Source: Puniceicoccaceae bacterium K14 (GTDB lineage: Bacteria; Verrucomicrobiota; Verrucomicrobiia; Opitutales; Opitutaceae). From it: a stretch of 64,000 nt of DNA. A model generated the notes under the pieces. It was given only the letters and a program-made list of their open reading frames with translations. It was not told where the DNA came from and searched no databases. Positions 1 through 9,018 of the stretch are shown here, one piece after another. Made by a program: the position numbers and the translations under genes. How positions within the stretch are numbered: position 1 is the stretch's first letter; each line of letters opens with the position of its first letter. The stretch is taken from assembly GCA_022538095.1 (NCBI GenBank), contig JAKYXN010000030.1, positions 1-64,000 of the forward strand, read 5' to 3'.

Positions 1-114
1 TGGGACTGGGCTGTAGCCCAGCCGCCAATTGGCCGCCTTGTTCCTTCGAAAATGGGCTCCTGCCAGCTTTGAGTTTATTCACGAACACGCCCTAGGTTAA
101 GAGCGTTGCTCACG

Positions 115-504
115 ATGAACTTTTTTGACACGAAGTTTGTGGGGAATGTAGGTATCGTTGATGAAGGCTTGGATGAGTTGAATGAACGCTGAGAGCTCTC
201 AAATCCGGAGATCTTGGATATCGCCAATCTTTTTCCTAATGGAGGCGAAGACTGTGATATCGATGAACTTCCCTTTTGCATGGCCCCATCGGAGTTAGAT
301 GTTCCTTTTGCAATAGAGTACGAGTTATTGGGAGATGGATATCTGAAAATTGTAATATATGCTTCATTGTATTGAAATAATATTTACAGATGTAATCTTC
401 TGAAGAGCACAGATTCTGTGTCGTGGGAGAGCGTAGGAGGGACTCATCCGGCTGTTGCGGAAATTATACCTGAACATACCATTGTTCAAGCGAGTGGGTT
501 ATGA
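115..504 (+). pseudogene. decayed 3' part of a secreted-protein gene
   Basis: One reading frame stays coding-like from 115 to a TGA at 502-504 but is broken by TGA at 190 and TGA at 373. The translated pieces include NPEILDIANLFPNGG, LLGDGYLKIVIYASLY and STDSVSWESVGGTHPAVAEI. Their order and style (a NPE..D.ANLFP start, a YL.I.Y strand, then a TDSVSWESV strand) remind me of the C-terminal comparison domain of many verrucomicrobial secreted proteins. That resemblance is from memory, not from a search. I see no start or signal peptide for the reading frame, so it is probably an old truncated remnant. Chance conservation of frame across two stops cannot be excluded. Confidence 0.35.
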
Positions 505-1119
505 ATTAAATATAGACTCTTCGAGAGGCGAATCTTACTTTTCAAATTCGACCTCGAGTAGCGATTGTAGTGACGAAGGTTCCGTGGCGGTTGTCGGAAC
601 GATCGCAGCAGCGCTCTCCGAAGAAGGAAACATAGGCCTCGGGAGCGGAGCACCACTCTAGGCGTCTTCTCCCAAGCAAGCCAGTGAGGCTTCAGCTTCA
701 GCTGCTACTTGCAAAATGAGGTGTTGAATGCTGAAGTCTTCCTAAATAGAGGGGAGGCTTGAAAGCTCGATGGGATGATAGATAAGCTACAGATCTCCTA
801 ACTCACAGATGGGTCTATCACTGTCCGGATCCGCTACGAGTCTTTGGGAGGATTATGATAATTGACAGCAAAACAATCGCAGAGAGCGAATAGAACTTTA
901 AGAATCATCAGAGCTCTTGACATGGAGGGGATAAATAGCGGGGATTTCAACTTGTAGTTATATTTCGTTACAAGTTGGCTGCTTGCAGGTCTCGGCTTCG
1001 CCGAGGTGGGTCGATTGATAAGTGGGGTATGTTACTAACGGGTCAGTATTAATGTTTAAAATTAAAAAAACCGTAAAAAACACTTGATAGTAGTAATATA
1101 AACCCTCATCAATATTTTC
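505..1119. other. gene-poor stretch with no supported gene
   Basis: No frame carries a convincing protein; the 68-codon frame at 455-661 has low-complexity Ser/Ala content and no recognisable motif. Short hairpins are the only visible structure. The stretch between 505 and 700 could be further decayed coding DNA, but I cannot assign it to a family. I see no convincing -35/-10 pair for the polyketide synthase gene that follows. Confidence 0.5.
991..1005. repeat. perfect short hairpin
   Basis: CTCGGCTTCGCCGAG forms a 6-bp perfect stem around a 3-nt TTC loop. No T-tract follows on either strand, so it is not a standard terminator. Such palindromes are often dispersed repeats in intergenic DNA, but I did not find a second copy in this window. 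Confidence 0.4.
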
Positions 1120-1284
1120 GTGTTGAATCTAGTTTTTTCACTGAAACTACCACCTTTATCCCCAAGAGCTAGCGAAATCTCCCTTCGCTTTTTAAGCAGT
1201 CGAAAGATTGTAGACAAGAATTCTAAAGCGTTTGCTGAGGTAGTGAAAAAGCTGGTTATCGCCTTCTCGAATTTTAGAAAATAA
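1120..1284 (+). CDS. possible 54-codon leader ORF abutting the PKS gene
   Basis: A GTG-initiated frame of 54 codons ends with TAA at 1282-1284, two bases before the ATG of the polyketide synthase at 1287. The C-terminal half, including KNSKAFAEVVKKLVIAFS, looks like an amphipathic basic helix. The PKS has no Shine-Dalgarno sequence of its own, so translation of this ORF could feed ribosomes to it. There is no family match that I know, and an open frame of this size can occur by chance. Confidence 0.2.
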   Translation: MLNLVFSLKLPPLSPRASEISLRFLSSRKIVDKNSKAFAEVVKKLVIAFSNFRK

Positions 1285-1286
1285 TC

Positions 1287-4200
1287 ATGGAAGTTCAGAA
1301 AGAACCAATCGCTATTGTTGGAATAGGGTGTCGCTTTCCAGGTGGAGCATCGAGTCCTAAAGCATTTTGGAATCTATTGAAACGTGGCAAAGACGCTATT
1401 GTCGATATCCCGAAAGATCGATGGGATGTGCGTCGTTTTTATGACAAAAACCCTGATAAACCGGGAAAGACTTACGTCAAGCAAGGCGGATTTTTAAAGG
1501 AGAAAATTGATCGTTTCGACCCATTATTTTTCGGGATTTCGCCTCGCGAAGCTGAGACGATGGATCCTCAGCAACGCTTACTTTTAGAGGTTACGTGGGA
1601 AGCATTTGAAGATGCGGGCATCCGAATGGAGCAAGTCCGGGGGAGTAGGACCGGCGTTTTTATCGGAGGCTTTTGCTTGGACAGTATGCTGTTACGATTG
1701 GGTGCTTTAAATCGGGATTTCGCTGACTCACATTCCGCTGCTAGCTCGACGATGACGATATTGTCGAATCGAATATCGTACATATTCGATCTTAAAGGTC
1801 CAAGTGTAACCATGGATACAGCATGTTCATCATCATTGGTTGCGACTCACTATGCATGCCAGAGTATTTGGAGTGGCGAAGCTGATACAGCATTAGCTGG
1901 TGGGGTAAATGTAATGTTACGCCCTGAGTTTCCGATTATGATGAGCAAGGGGAAGTTTCTCTCTCAGCATGGTCGTTGCAAGGCCTTTGATGCTGATGCC
2001 TCTGGTTACAGTAGAGGAGAAGGCTCGGGAATCGTTGTGCTAAAGCCTATGTCGAAGGCTGAAGAAGACGGAGACCGCATATACGGATTGATTAAAGAAA
2101 CTGGAGTCAATCAAGATGGGCATACTACAGGGATATCTCTTCCAAATTCTAAATCTCAAGAAGCACTGGCTCGCGAAGTGTACCGCAATGCCGGAGTGAG
2201 CCCCGGTGAAATTGAATATGTGGAAGCACACGGTACAGGGACTCAAGCTGGTGATCCTGCAGAAATCAACGCTCTTGATCGAGTATTGTCTGAGAATAGA
2301 ACAGCAGGCTCAAAATGTTTGGTTGGTTCAGTGAAGACAAATATCGGGCACTTGGAAGCATCAGCTGGAATTGCGGGATTAATTAAAGGAGTATTATCAT
2401 TGTATCACGAAATGATTGTGGCGAATTTGCATTTTGAGAAGCCTAACCCAAAGATCCCATTCGATGACTTATGTATCCAAGTGGCCACTAAAAGGAAAAA
2501 TTGGAAGAGAAATGGAAAGGTGCGGTATGCTGGGGTAAACTCATTTGGGTATGGTGGTACGAATGCTCACGTTTTATTGGAAGAAGCCCCTGAAATAGTT
2601 GAAAAAAATGTTTTTCAGGAGGAATATGATGGGCCTTTTATACTACCAATTTCGGGTAAATGTGATGCGGCTGTGCGCGAATTGGCGGGCAAATATTCTT
2701 TTTGGCTTTCGACAAACACTAGTCCGAGTGCAATTTCGAACTTTTGTTATTCGATATCGCAGCGTAGATCTCATCATATTAATAGAACTGCAGTTGTCGC
2801 AAATTCTATAGATAATGCTCGAGAAAAATTACAGAGGTATAGTTCCGGCAAGAATATTGAGGGAGTTGTTCAGGGATCACTAGACTCTGAATTGCAGAAG
2901 CCGCTTGTTTTTGTCTACACGGGAATGGGGCCACAATGGTGGGCGATGGGGCGAGAATTGTATTCAAGCGAAGCGATTTTTCAAGAGACATTAAATCAGT
3001 GTGATGAAGTCTTTCGTGAGGAAGCTGGTTGGTCAATTTTGCAAGAAATGTTGGCAGAAGAGGGGCAATCAAAAATGTCTAGGACCGAGGTGGCTCAACC
3101 CGCAAACTTTATGATACAAAATGGCCTTACTGCTCTTTGGAAGTCCTGGGGGGTTGAACCGGATGCAGTGATTGGCCATAGTGTGGGGGAGGTTGGGTCT
3201 GCCTTTGCTTCTGGTGCATTATCTTTAAGGGATTCAATAAAGGTGAGCTATCATCGAAGCCGTTTACAGCAAACTTTGGCTGGTTTTGGGGGGATGCTGG
3301 CGGTAGGAATGTCGGAGGCGGATGCGTTAGACTTAATTGTTGATTTTGACGATGTATCCATTGCAGCGATAAATGCACCGAGTGCGGTAACGCTGTCAGG
3401 GGCTAGTTCGCAATTGGCAGATATTGAAAGTCGCTTAAAGGAGACTTCAACTTTTTGTAGACCCCTCAAAGTGGAGGTTGCGTATCATAGTAATCAAATG
3501 AATCCAATTGAGGGGGAATTAGTGGAGTGTTTGAAGTCTATTTCACCAAGGAGGGCACAGGTGCCACTCTATTCTACAGTGTCTGGCGACGGTGTCGATG
3601 GTTCTGAGTTTGGAGCCAAGTACTGGTGGAAGAATGTTCGAGAACCAGTTAGGTTTGCGGACGGTATCGAGAGTCTTTTGGAATCAGGGTACGCTCATTT
3701 CCTCGAGATTGGGCCACACCCAGTGTTGGGTCATTCTATAAAGGAAATAGCTCAGGCGAATTCTAAAAAAGTTTTTGTTACTTCCTCTCTGAGCAGAAAA
3801 TCGCCAGATAAATTGAGGCTGTTAGAGTCTTTGGGGGCTTTGTTTGTTCACGGTCACAACATTAACTGGGAGCAAATTATTCCAGCTGGCGGTCGGTACA
3901 CCACATTGCCTAACTATCCTTGGCAAAAAGATGTGTATTGGAGAGAATCTGAAGAATCTCGGCAGGATCGATTCGGATCTGAAGAATTGGTGTTTTTAAA
4001 TCAAAGAATAGCATCGCCTTTACCGACATGGACGGTAGAAGTGAATGACCAATTTTTCCCGTTTTTGGAGGATCACGTGGTTAACAAACAAGTTGTATTC
4101 CCTGGTGCCGGGTACATTGAAATTGGTTTTTCTTTGAGCCGTAAGAGAAGCGGTAAGGAGAAAGTTTTGCTCTCTGATCTTCGTTTCAGCAACATGTTGG

Positions 4201-7200
4201 TCATTGAAGGTGGAGAATCTCAGGAGCTAAGCTCAGTGTTTAACGAAGAAACTAACACATTTCATGCGTACAGCAGAAGTAAAAAGGCTGGGAGTGATTG
4301 GATATTACATGCAACTGGGGCAGTTATTGATAGCGGATATGCATTGAAAAAGACAGAGATCTGTTTGGACGAATTAAGGGCACTTTTTGTTGAGGAAATA
4401 GATGTTAATAGGATGTATTCTGATTTGGCGAAGAGAGGTCTGAATTACGGAGGGGCTTTTCGATGCTCAAAGCACGTGTGGATTAAAGAAAATGAAATTC
4501 TAGCGAAAATAATTGCACCTTTGGCTAGCAATAAATTTGTATTGAGTCCAGAAATACTCGATTCCGCTTTTCATAGTATCCTTGCAGTTGTTGACGGGAA
4601 TCAGCCATACGTACCGGTAGAAGTAGCCAAAGTGGCTCTCGTTAAAGAATTTGATGGGGAGTGTTGGTTACGAGGTGTTGTAACCTGTCGAGAAACCAAT
4701 GCATTTTATTGCGACTTTTATATGTACAACGGAGTCGGCGAACTTTGCCTAGAAGTAAAAAATGCCCACATGAAGGAGCTCCCCAATGTAGCCCAGTTGG
4801 GCAGGAGCAACCTAGAGGGATTGATGTATGCTCCAAGCTGGGAAGAGTACACTCCACGTGCGAATGCGAGTGATTATCTTGGTACAGAGGTTGTGGTTAT
4901 TTCTAATGATGATCCCTTTGTTGCAGCTGTTTGCGAGCGTATGACTGCGACGGGGGTAAAATTCACAAGAGTGGGTTCGGAACGACGATCTGAAGTAATA
5001 CCTTCTGCGGGCATCTCTATGGAGAGTAAAGAGGGTGAGGATTTAGAGTTGTTTCTAGGGAGGTATAAAAAAAGTGATTTGGTACATTTGCTATACTTAC
5101 TACCTCTTAGTGATAGGGTCGATGACCTAGATTTTGACGAAATGGTTTCTTCTTGTATGAGTGTTACCAATGTGGCTCGCTCGATTCAAAAAATCGGATT
5201 GAAGTGTACTTTAACTTTGGTTACAAAAAACTCACAGGTCTTGGGTTCCGAAATTGGCCAAAAGCTTGAGATCGGAAATTGTGCATTGTGGGGCTTCGGG
5301 GCAGTAATTGAAAACGAATGCCAAGGCGTGAATTGTCGTATGGTTGATATTGATGGGAGATTGCCATCGTTTTCTGGTTGGTTCCAGTGCTTAATGGATG
5401 TTAATGTTAAAGATGTTGTATTTCGCTCCGGTAAGGCATTTGTGCGATCGCTGAAGCGAATCGACTCAGAGAGTGTAGGCAATTTAGAACCCGAACTTGA
5501 ATTAATTTCAGAGAATGATCAATTTGCGGTCCAGCAATCTGATTTAAGGAAGACTAATGGTGTCGAGTTTATAAATACTGATCGCGAGCTTCCAGCGGTT
5601 GATGAATTAGAAGTGAAAGTGCATTCCGTTTGTTTGTCTCCGAAGCTTGGGAATGCACCAGGCAGCAATGAGTATTTAAATGGAAAACTTAATAGTGAAG
5701 TTTTTGGAGTTGTTGTTGGAATCGGGGACAACGTTGAGCCTAGATTGCTTGGCAAACATGTGTTGTTTAAGCATGACAAAGAGTTACGTCGTTATGTCCG
5801 CGTTTCGTGTGCGAAGGCAATTTTGAAGTTAGGTATAGAAAACAATGAAAGTCTTTTCCTTTTTAGCGATTTAGCGTTAGCTTACGTTGCACTCGTAAAG
5901 ATAGCACAGTTAAGAAAGGGCGAGAAAGTTCTTATTCATGAAGCTGGCAGTTCTTTGGGGTTGGCAGCGCTTAAAATCGCTGAAAATGCCGGGGCAGAAC
6001 CGTTGCTAGTTGCCGGGGATGATGATCAGATAAATTACTTGAGATCGATACAAGATAGAAATGTGTTTGATTCTCGTTACATGGGCTTTGCAGAAGAGAT
6101 TCGCTCTGCTATAGGGGGGGCTAAGGTTGATGTGCTGTTTAACCGACTACTTGACGATTGCTTTCAAGAAAGCGTTTCGACTCTCTCTCATTTTTCTCGT
6201 TGTGTAGACCTTGGGAATCGTCAGGAGCGATTCAATGTAGATGAAATTTTGAGAAAGAATATTTCCTACACGCGTGTAGATTTCGATCGTATGTTTGAAG
6301 TTGATACAGGTTATTTGATGGAGGTGTGTTCGGAGCTTAAGGAAAAAATTGTTGATGAGTGCGATTTTGAGATGCCAACTAAATATTGGCCTGTTTGCAA
6401 TTTGAAGGCGGCGATTAATTCTCTTGAAGGGACTCGTTTGGTCGAGCGAGTTGTCATTGGTTTCCAAGATGAGCCTGTTGAAGTGCGAGTCGTGAAAAAA
6501 ACTCAAAAAAAATCTAAGTACCCTGGCACGTATATTATTACTGGTGGAACTGGAGGGTTTGGGCTCGAAGTAGGGCGTCACTTGGCTCAGAATGGTGCAG
6601 ATAGAGTTTTTCTACTGAGTCGTCGAGGAGTATTGTCCGAACAGGTGGATTGGCCGGAGCAAATGAATGGTGAGATAGTGCCAAGAGCTCTTGACGTGAC
6701 TCAGAAAGATCAAGTAGCTGCCTTAATTGAAGAAATTAGCCAACATGAGTCGCCATTGCGAGGTGTCGTACATGGAGCTATGGTGTTGGAAGACCATTTT
6801 TTGGAAGATTTGAATAAAGAAAATTATTCAAAGGTAATGGCTCCGAAAATTAAGGGGACCATGAACCTGTACGAATTGACTCGCGATTCAAATTTGGATT
6901 TTTTTGTAGCATTCTCTTCAATTTCTTCGCTCATTGGAAATCGAGGACAAGCAAATTACATCGCAGCAAACGCATTTTTGGATACGTTTTGCCATGCTGC
7001 CGCTGTAACTGGGTATCCAGCGAAGACAATCAATTGGGGTGCTTTAGCTGAAGCGGGTGTGGTCGCACGAAATGTTAAGGTTGGAGAACTCTTAGAGCAG
7101 GAGGGCATCAAAGGTCTTTCAACTTCGATAGCCTTATCGGCTTTTGATTATGTATTGAATTCAAATTTTAGGCAATTGGGTTTTTTTGATGTAGATTGGA

Positions 7201-7580
7201 GTGCCTGGTCAAAAGTTAATTCTTCCGTGGGCAATTCTTCACGATTGTCAAACCTAGTGGATACTCAACATGACGGCGAAAAATTAGCTCTAGCAGATGA
7301 AATCTATAAAACGCTACGGGATCTTAGAGGTGATGAAAAATTCGAATACATCGAAGCTCTCGCGAAGAAAGGGCTCGGTTCAGTCTTAAAAATTCCCAGC
7401 GATAAAATCGATTCAAATCAGGTTTTGTCAGAGCTTGGAATCGATTCACTACTCCTTATTGAGTTGGCTCTTACAATCAAAGATGATTTTGGAATCAATA
7501 TTCCAGCTGCTGAATTGACGAAGTATCCCAATATAAAGGCCCTTACGGAAAATATAATTGTCCGATTGGAAGGAGTTTAA
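1287..7580 (+). CDS. single-module type I polyketide synthase (KS-AT-DH-ER-KR-ACP)
   Basis: A 2097-residue iterative-type polyketide synthase that would build and reduce an acyl chain on its own carrier domain. Visible domains in order are: ketosynthase 1-430 (active Cys180 in DTACSSS, His in EAHGTGTQAGDP and KTNIGHLEASAG); acyltransferase about 540-860 (GHSVGEV near 630); dehydratase about 905-1200 (His in EDHVVNKQVVFPG, Asp in EILDSAFHS near 1090); a structural linker; enoylreductase about 1425-1740; ketoreductase from 1746 (TGGTGGFG, Tyr in QANYIAANAF); and acyl carrier about 2000-2097 (Ser in LGIDSLLLIEL). There is no thioesterase and no C-methyltransferase. The enoylreductase nucleotide motif is eroded (GSSLGLAALKIA). 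The next gene, 25 bp on, encodes a methyltransferase that may release or cap the product. The product is unknown; a reduced fatty-acyl-like chain is the best inference. Confidence 0.93.
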   Translation: MEVQKEPIAIVGIGCRFPGGASSPKAFWNLLKRGKDAIVDIPKDRWDVRRFYDKNPDKPGKTYVKQGGFLKEKIDRFDPLFFGISPREAETMDPQQRLLLEVTWEAFEDAGIRMEQVRGSRTGVFIGGFCLDSMLLRLGALNRDFADSHSAASSTMTILSNRISYIFDLKGPSVTMDTACSSSLVATHYACQSIWSGEADTALAGGVNVMLRPEFPIMMSKGKFLSQHGRCKAFDADASGYSRGEGSGIVVLKPMSKAEEDGDRIYGLIKETGVNQDGHTTGISLPNSKSQEALAREVYRNAGVSPGEIEYVEAHGTGTQAGDPAEINALDRVLSENRTAGSKCLVGSVKTNIGHLEASAGIAGLIKGVLSLYHEMIVANLHFEKPNPKIPFDDLCIQVATKRKNWKRNGKVRYAGVNSFGYGGTNAHVLLEEAPEIVEKNVFQEEYDGPFILPISGKCDAAVRELAGKYSFWLSTNTSPSAISNFCYSISQRRSHHINRTAVVANSIDNAREKLQRYSSGKNIEGVVQGSLDSELQKPLVFVYTGMGPQWWAMGRELYSSEAIFQETLNQCDEVFREEAGWSILQEMLAEEGQSKMSRTEVAQPANFMIQNGLTALWKSWGVEPDAVIGHSVGEVGSAFASGALSLRDSIKVSYHRSRLQQTLAGFGGMLAVGMSEADALDLIVDFDDVSIAAINAPSAVTLSGASSQLADIESRLKETSTFCRPLKVEVAYHSNQMNPIEGELVECLKSISPRRAQVPLYSTVSGDGVDGSEFGAKYWWKNVREPVRFADGIESLLESGYAHFLEIGPHPVLGHSIKEIAQANSKKVFVTSSLSRKSPDKLRLLESLGALFVHGHNINWEQIIPAGGRYTTLPNYPWQKDVYWRESEESRQDRFGSEELVFLNQRIASPLPTWTVEVNDQFFPFLEDHVVNKQVVFPGAGYIEIGFSLSRKRSGKEKVLLSDLRFSNMLVIEGGESQELSSVFNEETNTFHAYSRSKKAGSDWILHATGAVIDSGYALKKTEICLDELRALFVEEIDVNRMYSDLAKRGLNYGGAFRCSKHVWIKENEILAKIIAPLASNKFVLSPEILDSAFHSILAVVDGNQPYVPVEVAKVALVKEFDGECWLRGVVTCRETNAFYCDFYMYNGVGELCLEVKNAHMKELPNVAQLGRSNLEGLMYAPSWEEYTPRANASDYLGTEVVVISNDDPFVAAVCERMTATGVKFTRVGSERRSEVIPSAGISMESKEGEDLELFLGRYKKSDLVHLLYLLPLSDRVDDLDFDEMVSSCMSVTNVARSIQKIGLKCTLTLVTKNSQVLGSEIGQKLEIGNCALWGFGAVIENECQGVNCRMVDIDGRLPSFSGWFQCLMDVNVKDVVFRSGKAFVRSLKRIDSESVGNLEPELELISENDQFAVQQSDLRKTNGVEFINTDRELPAVDELEVKVHSVCLSPKLGNAPGSNEYLNGKLNSEVFGVVVGIGDNVEPRLLGKHVLFKHDKELRRYVRVSCAKAILKLGIENNESLFLFSDLALAYVALVKIAQLRKGEKVLIHEAGSSLGLAALKIAENAGAEPLLVAGDDDQINYLRSIQDRNVFDSRYMGFAEEIRSAIGGAKVDVLFNRLLDDCFQESVSTLSHFSRCVDLGNRQERFNVDEILRKNISYTRVDFDRMFEVDTGYLMEVCSELKEKIVDECDFEMPTKYWPVCNLKAAINSLEGTRLVERVVIGFQDEPVEVRVVKKTQKKSKYPGTYIITGGTGGFGLEVGRHLAQNGADRVFLLSRRGVLSEQVDWPEQMNGEIVPRALDVTQKDQVAALIEEISQHESPLRGVVHGAMVLEDHFLEDLNKENYSKVMAPKIKGTMNLYELTRDSNLDFFVAFSSISSLIGNRGQANYIAANAFLDTFCHAAAVTGYPAKTINWGALAEAGVVARNVKVGELLEQEGIKGLSTSIALSAFDYVLNSNFRQLGFFDVDWSAWSKVNSSVGNSSRLSNLVDTQHDGEKLALADEIYKTLRDLRGDEKFEYIEALAKKGLGSVLKIPSDKIDSNQVLSELGIDSLLLIELALTIKDDFGINIPAAELTKYPNIKALTENIIVRLEGV

Positions 7581-7605
7581 ATTTAACAATTCAAGTAAAT
7601 AAGAT

Positions 7606-9018
7606 ATGCATACAGAAGAAAAAGTTTCAGGAGTGGATAGCCTAGTTAGCTTTGAAAATAGCCAAGGGAAGAAAGGGCGCGGTACTTTAATTCATATTAC
7701 TAGGACCGGAGTTGTATTTGAGGTGTATAATCCTTATTCTATCGTTCAGTTAAGTGAGGTTTTGCCATATCTGAGCATAGTTCGAGGAAATCGAACTATT
7801 TATAAGGGGCGAGCCGTTGTTAGCCAGATACTTACAACTGGTTTGATGGTAATTGTATCCATGACTTTGATAGATCCTTGGTCCGATTTGCTCGGCTTAA
7901 GACCAGGTGGGGAGCTGAAGATGGAAACCGAGCGTTTTATATCAGATTGGATAAGTAGCAATAGAATACAGCCGGATTACCAATTAGCGGTGAGTCAAAT
8001 GAGGAATTTTTTAGGAGAGGTCAGTCGATGGCTAGATGAGGCGCAGGTTGGAAATCAGGTTAACCTAAGAAGTGCGCAATCTGAAGAATTGCTAAGTGGT
8101 TATTACGAGGAAGTTTCTCCCGCTATTGGCCCTCAATTTGACGAACTTTTCGCCCGTTTTGAGGTAGTTGCCGAGAACGTTCCTCTAGAGGATATTAGCG
8201 TTCACAAGTCGTTTGCTCGAAGAGAACTCCACCCGTTGATTTTGTGCTCACCATTTGTAAATCGTTCATATTTGAAGCCTCTTGGTTATGCCGGAGACTA
8301 TGAAATGGTAAATATGATGTTGCTAGAGTCAGAGGTTAAGATTTCTAATATATATGCTAAAATAGTGGACACGTATTACATAAATGCATCCGCCCCATTG
8401 GCTCATCGTAACCGAATTGATATGCTGGAAGAGCGTTTGGCACAAGAAGCTGAAAGAGTAATCGAGGATGAGGAGAGACTGTTTACAGTTTTAAACATCG
8501 GCTGTGGTCCTGCTTCAGAAGTTCGCCGATTTATTAAAAATAGTCGTTTGTCAAATCATACATCTCTTAAACTGATGGACTTTAGCGATGAGACATTGGA
8601 TTTTACTAGAGGAAAAATTCAAGAAGCAATGAATGAAAGTGGTAATAAGCCTACCGTAGAATTTGTTCATAAATCGATAGATCAGCTATTACAGGAAATA
8701 CAAAGCGAGGCTCAAGTAAGTTTTGGCCAGTATGATATGGTTTATTGCGCTGGATTATTCGATTACTTTTCAGACCAAATATGCAGTAGGCTCGTTTCTA
8801 TGTTTTATTCTTGGGTGCGGCCTGGTGGACTTGTATCTGTAACCAACGTACACGATAGTAACCCAAATAAAAATTTGATGGAACATTTGTTAGAATGGTA
8901 CCTCGTTTACCGCGATGATAATGGAATGCTTAAATTGGCTCCGAGGGATATAGAATCTGAGCTGGATCATGACAATACAGGTGTCAATGTGTTCCTAGAC
9001 ATTCGTAAGCCAGAATAA
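7606..9018 (+). CDS. PhcB-like SAM-dependent methyltransferase with PilZ-like N-terminus
   Basis: A 470-residue cytosolic protein. Residues 1-110 have a PilZ-like beta-barrel pattern, but the usual c-di-GMP motifs (RxxxR and D/NxSxxG) are not intact. The C-terminal part is a class I methyltransferase with the SAM-binding motif LNIGCGPASE at residue 296. Between them lies a conserved-looking block (FARRELHPLI, LKPLGYAGDY) that I associate with proteins annotated as extracellular-factor 3-hydroxypalmitate methyl ester synthases (PhcB of Ralstonia). The inferred role is methyl esterification of an acyl product from the upstream polyketide synthase to make a diffusible signal. Its stop overlaps the sensor-kinase start by one base (TAATG), which indicates translational coupling. 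The family call rests on remembered motifs and gene order. Confidence 0.75.
   Translation: MHTEEKVSGVDSLVSFENSQGKKGRGTLIHITRTGVVFEVYNPYSIVQLSEVLPYLSIVRGNRTIYKGRAVVSQILTTGLMVIVSMTLIDPWSDLLGLRPGGELKMETERFISDWISSNRIQPDYQLAVSQMRNFLGEVSRWLDEAQVGNQVNLRSAQSEELLSGYYEEVSPAIGPQFDELFARFEVVAENVPLEDISVHKSFARRELHPLILCSPFVNRSYLKPLGYAGDYEMVNMMLLESEVKISNIYAKIVDTYYINASAPLAHRNRIDMLEERLAQEAERVIEDEERLFTVLNIGCGPASEVRRFIKNSRLSNHTSLKLMDFSDETLDFTRGKIQEAMNESGNKPTVEFVHKSIDQLLQEIQSEAQVSFGQYDMVYCAGLFDYFSDQICSRLVSMFYSWVRPGGLVSVTNVHDSNPNKNLMEHLLEWYLVYRDDNGMLKLAPRDIESELDHDNTGVNVFLDIRKPE

Noticed and set aside
5-20. Palindrome CTGGGCTGTAGCCCAG at the left edge as a transposon end or terminator
   Set aside because: There is no T-tract, no second copy in the window, and the context to the left is missing.
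505-760. Possible decayed IS66-type transposase reading (a frame with RPRVAIVVTKVP)
   Set aside because: The resemblance is short and loose, several stops interrupt it, and no terminal repeats or partner genes are visible.
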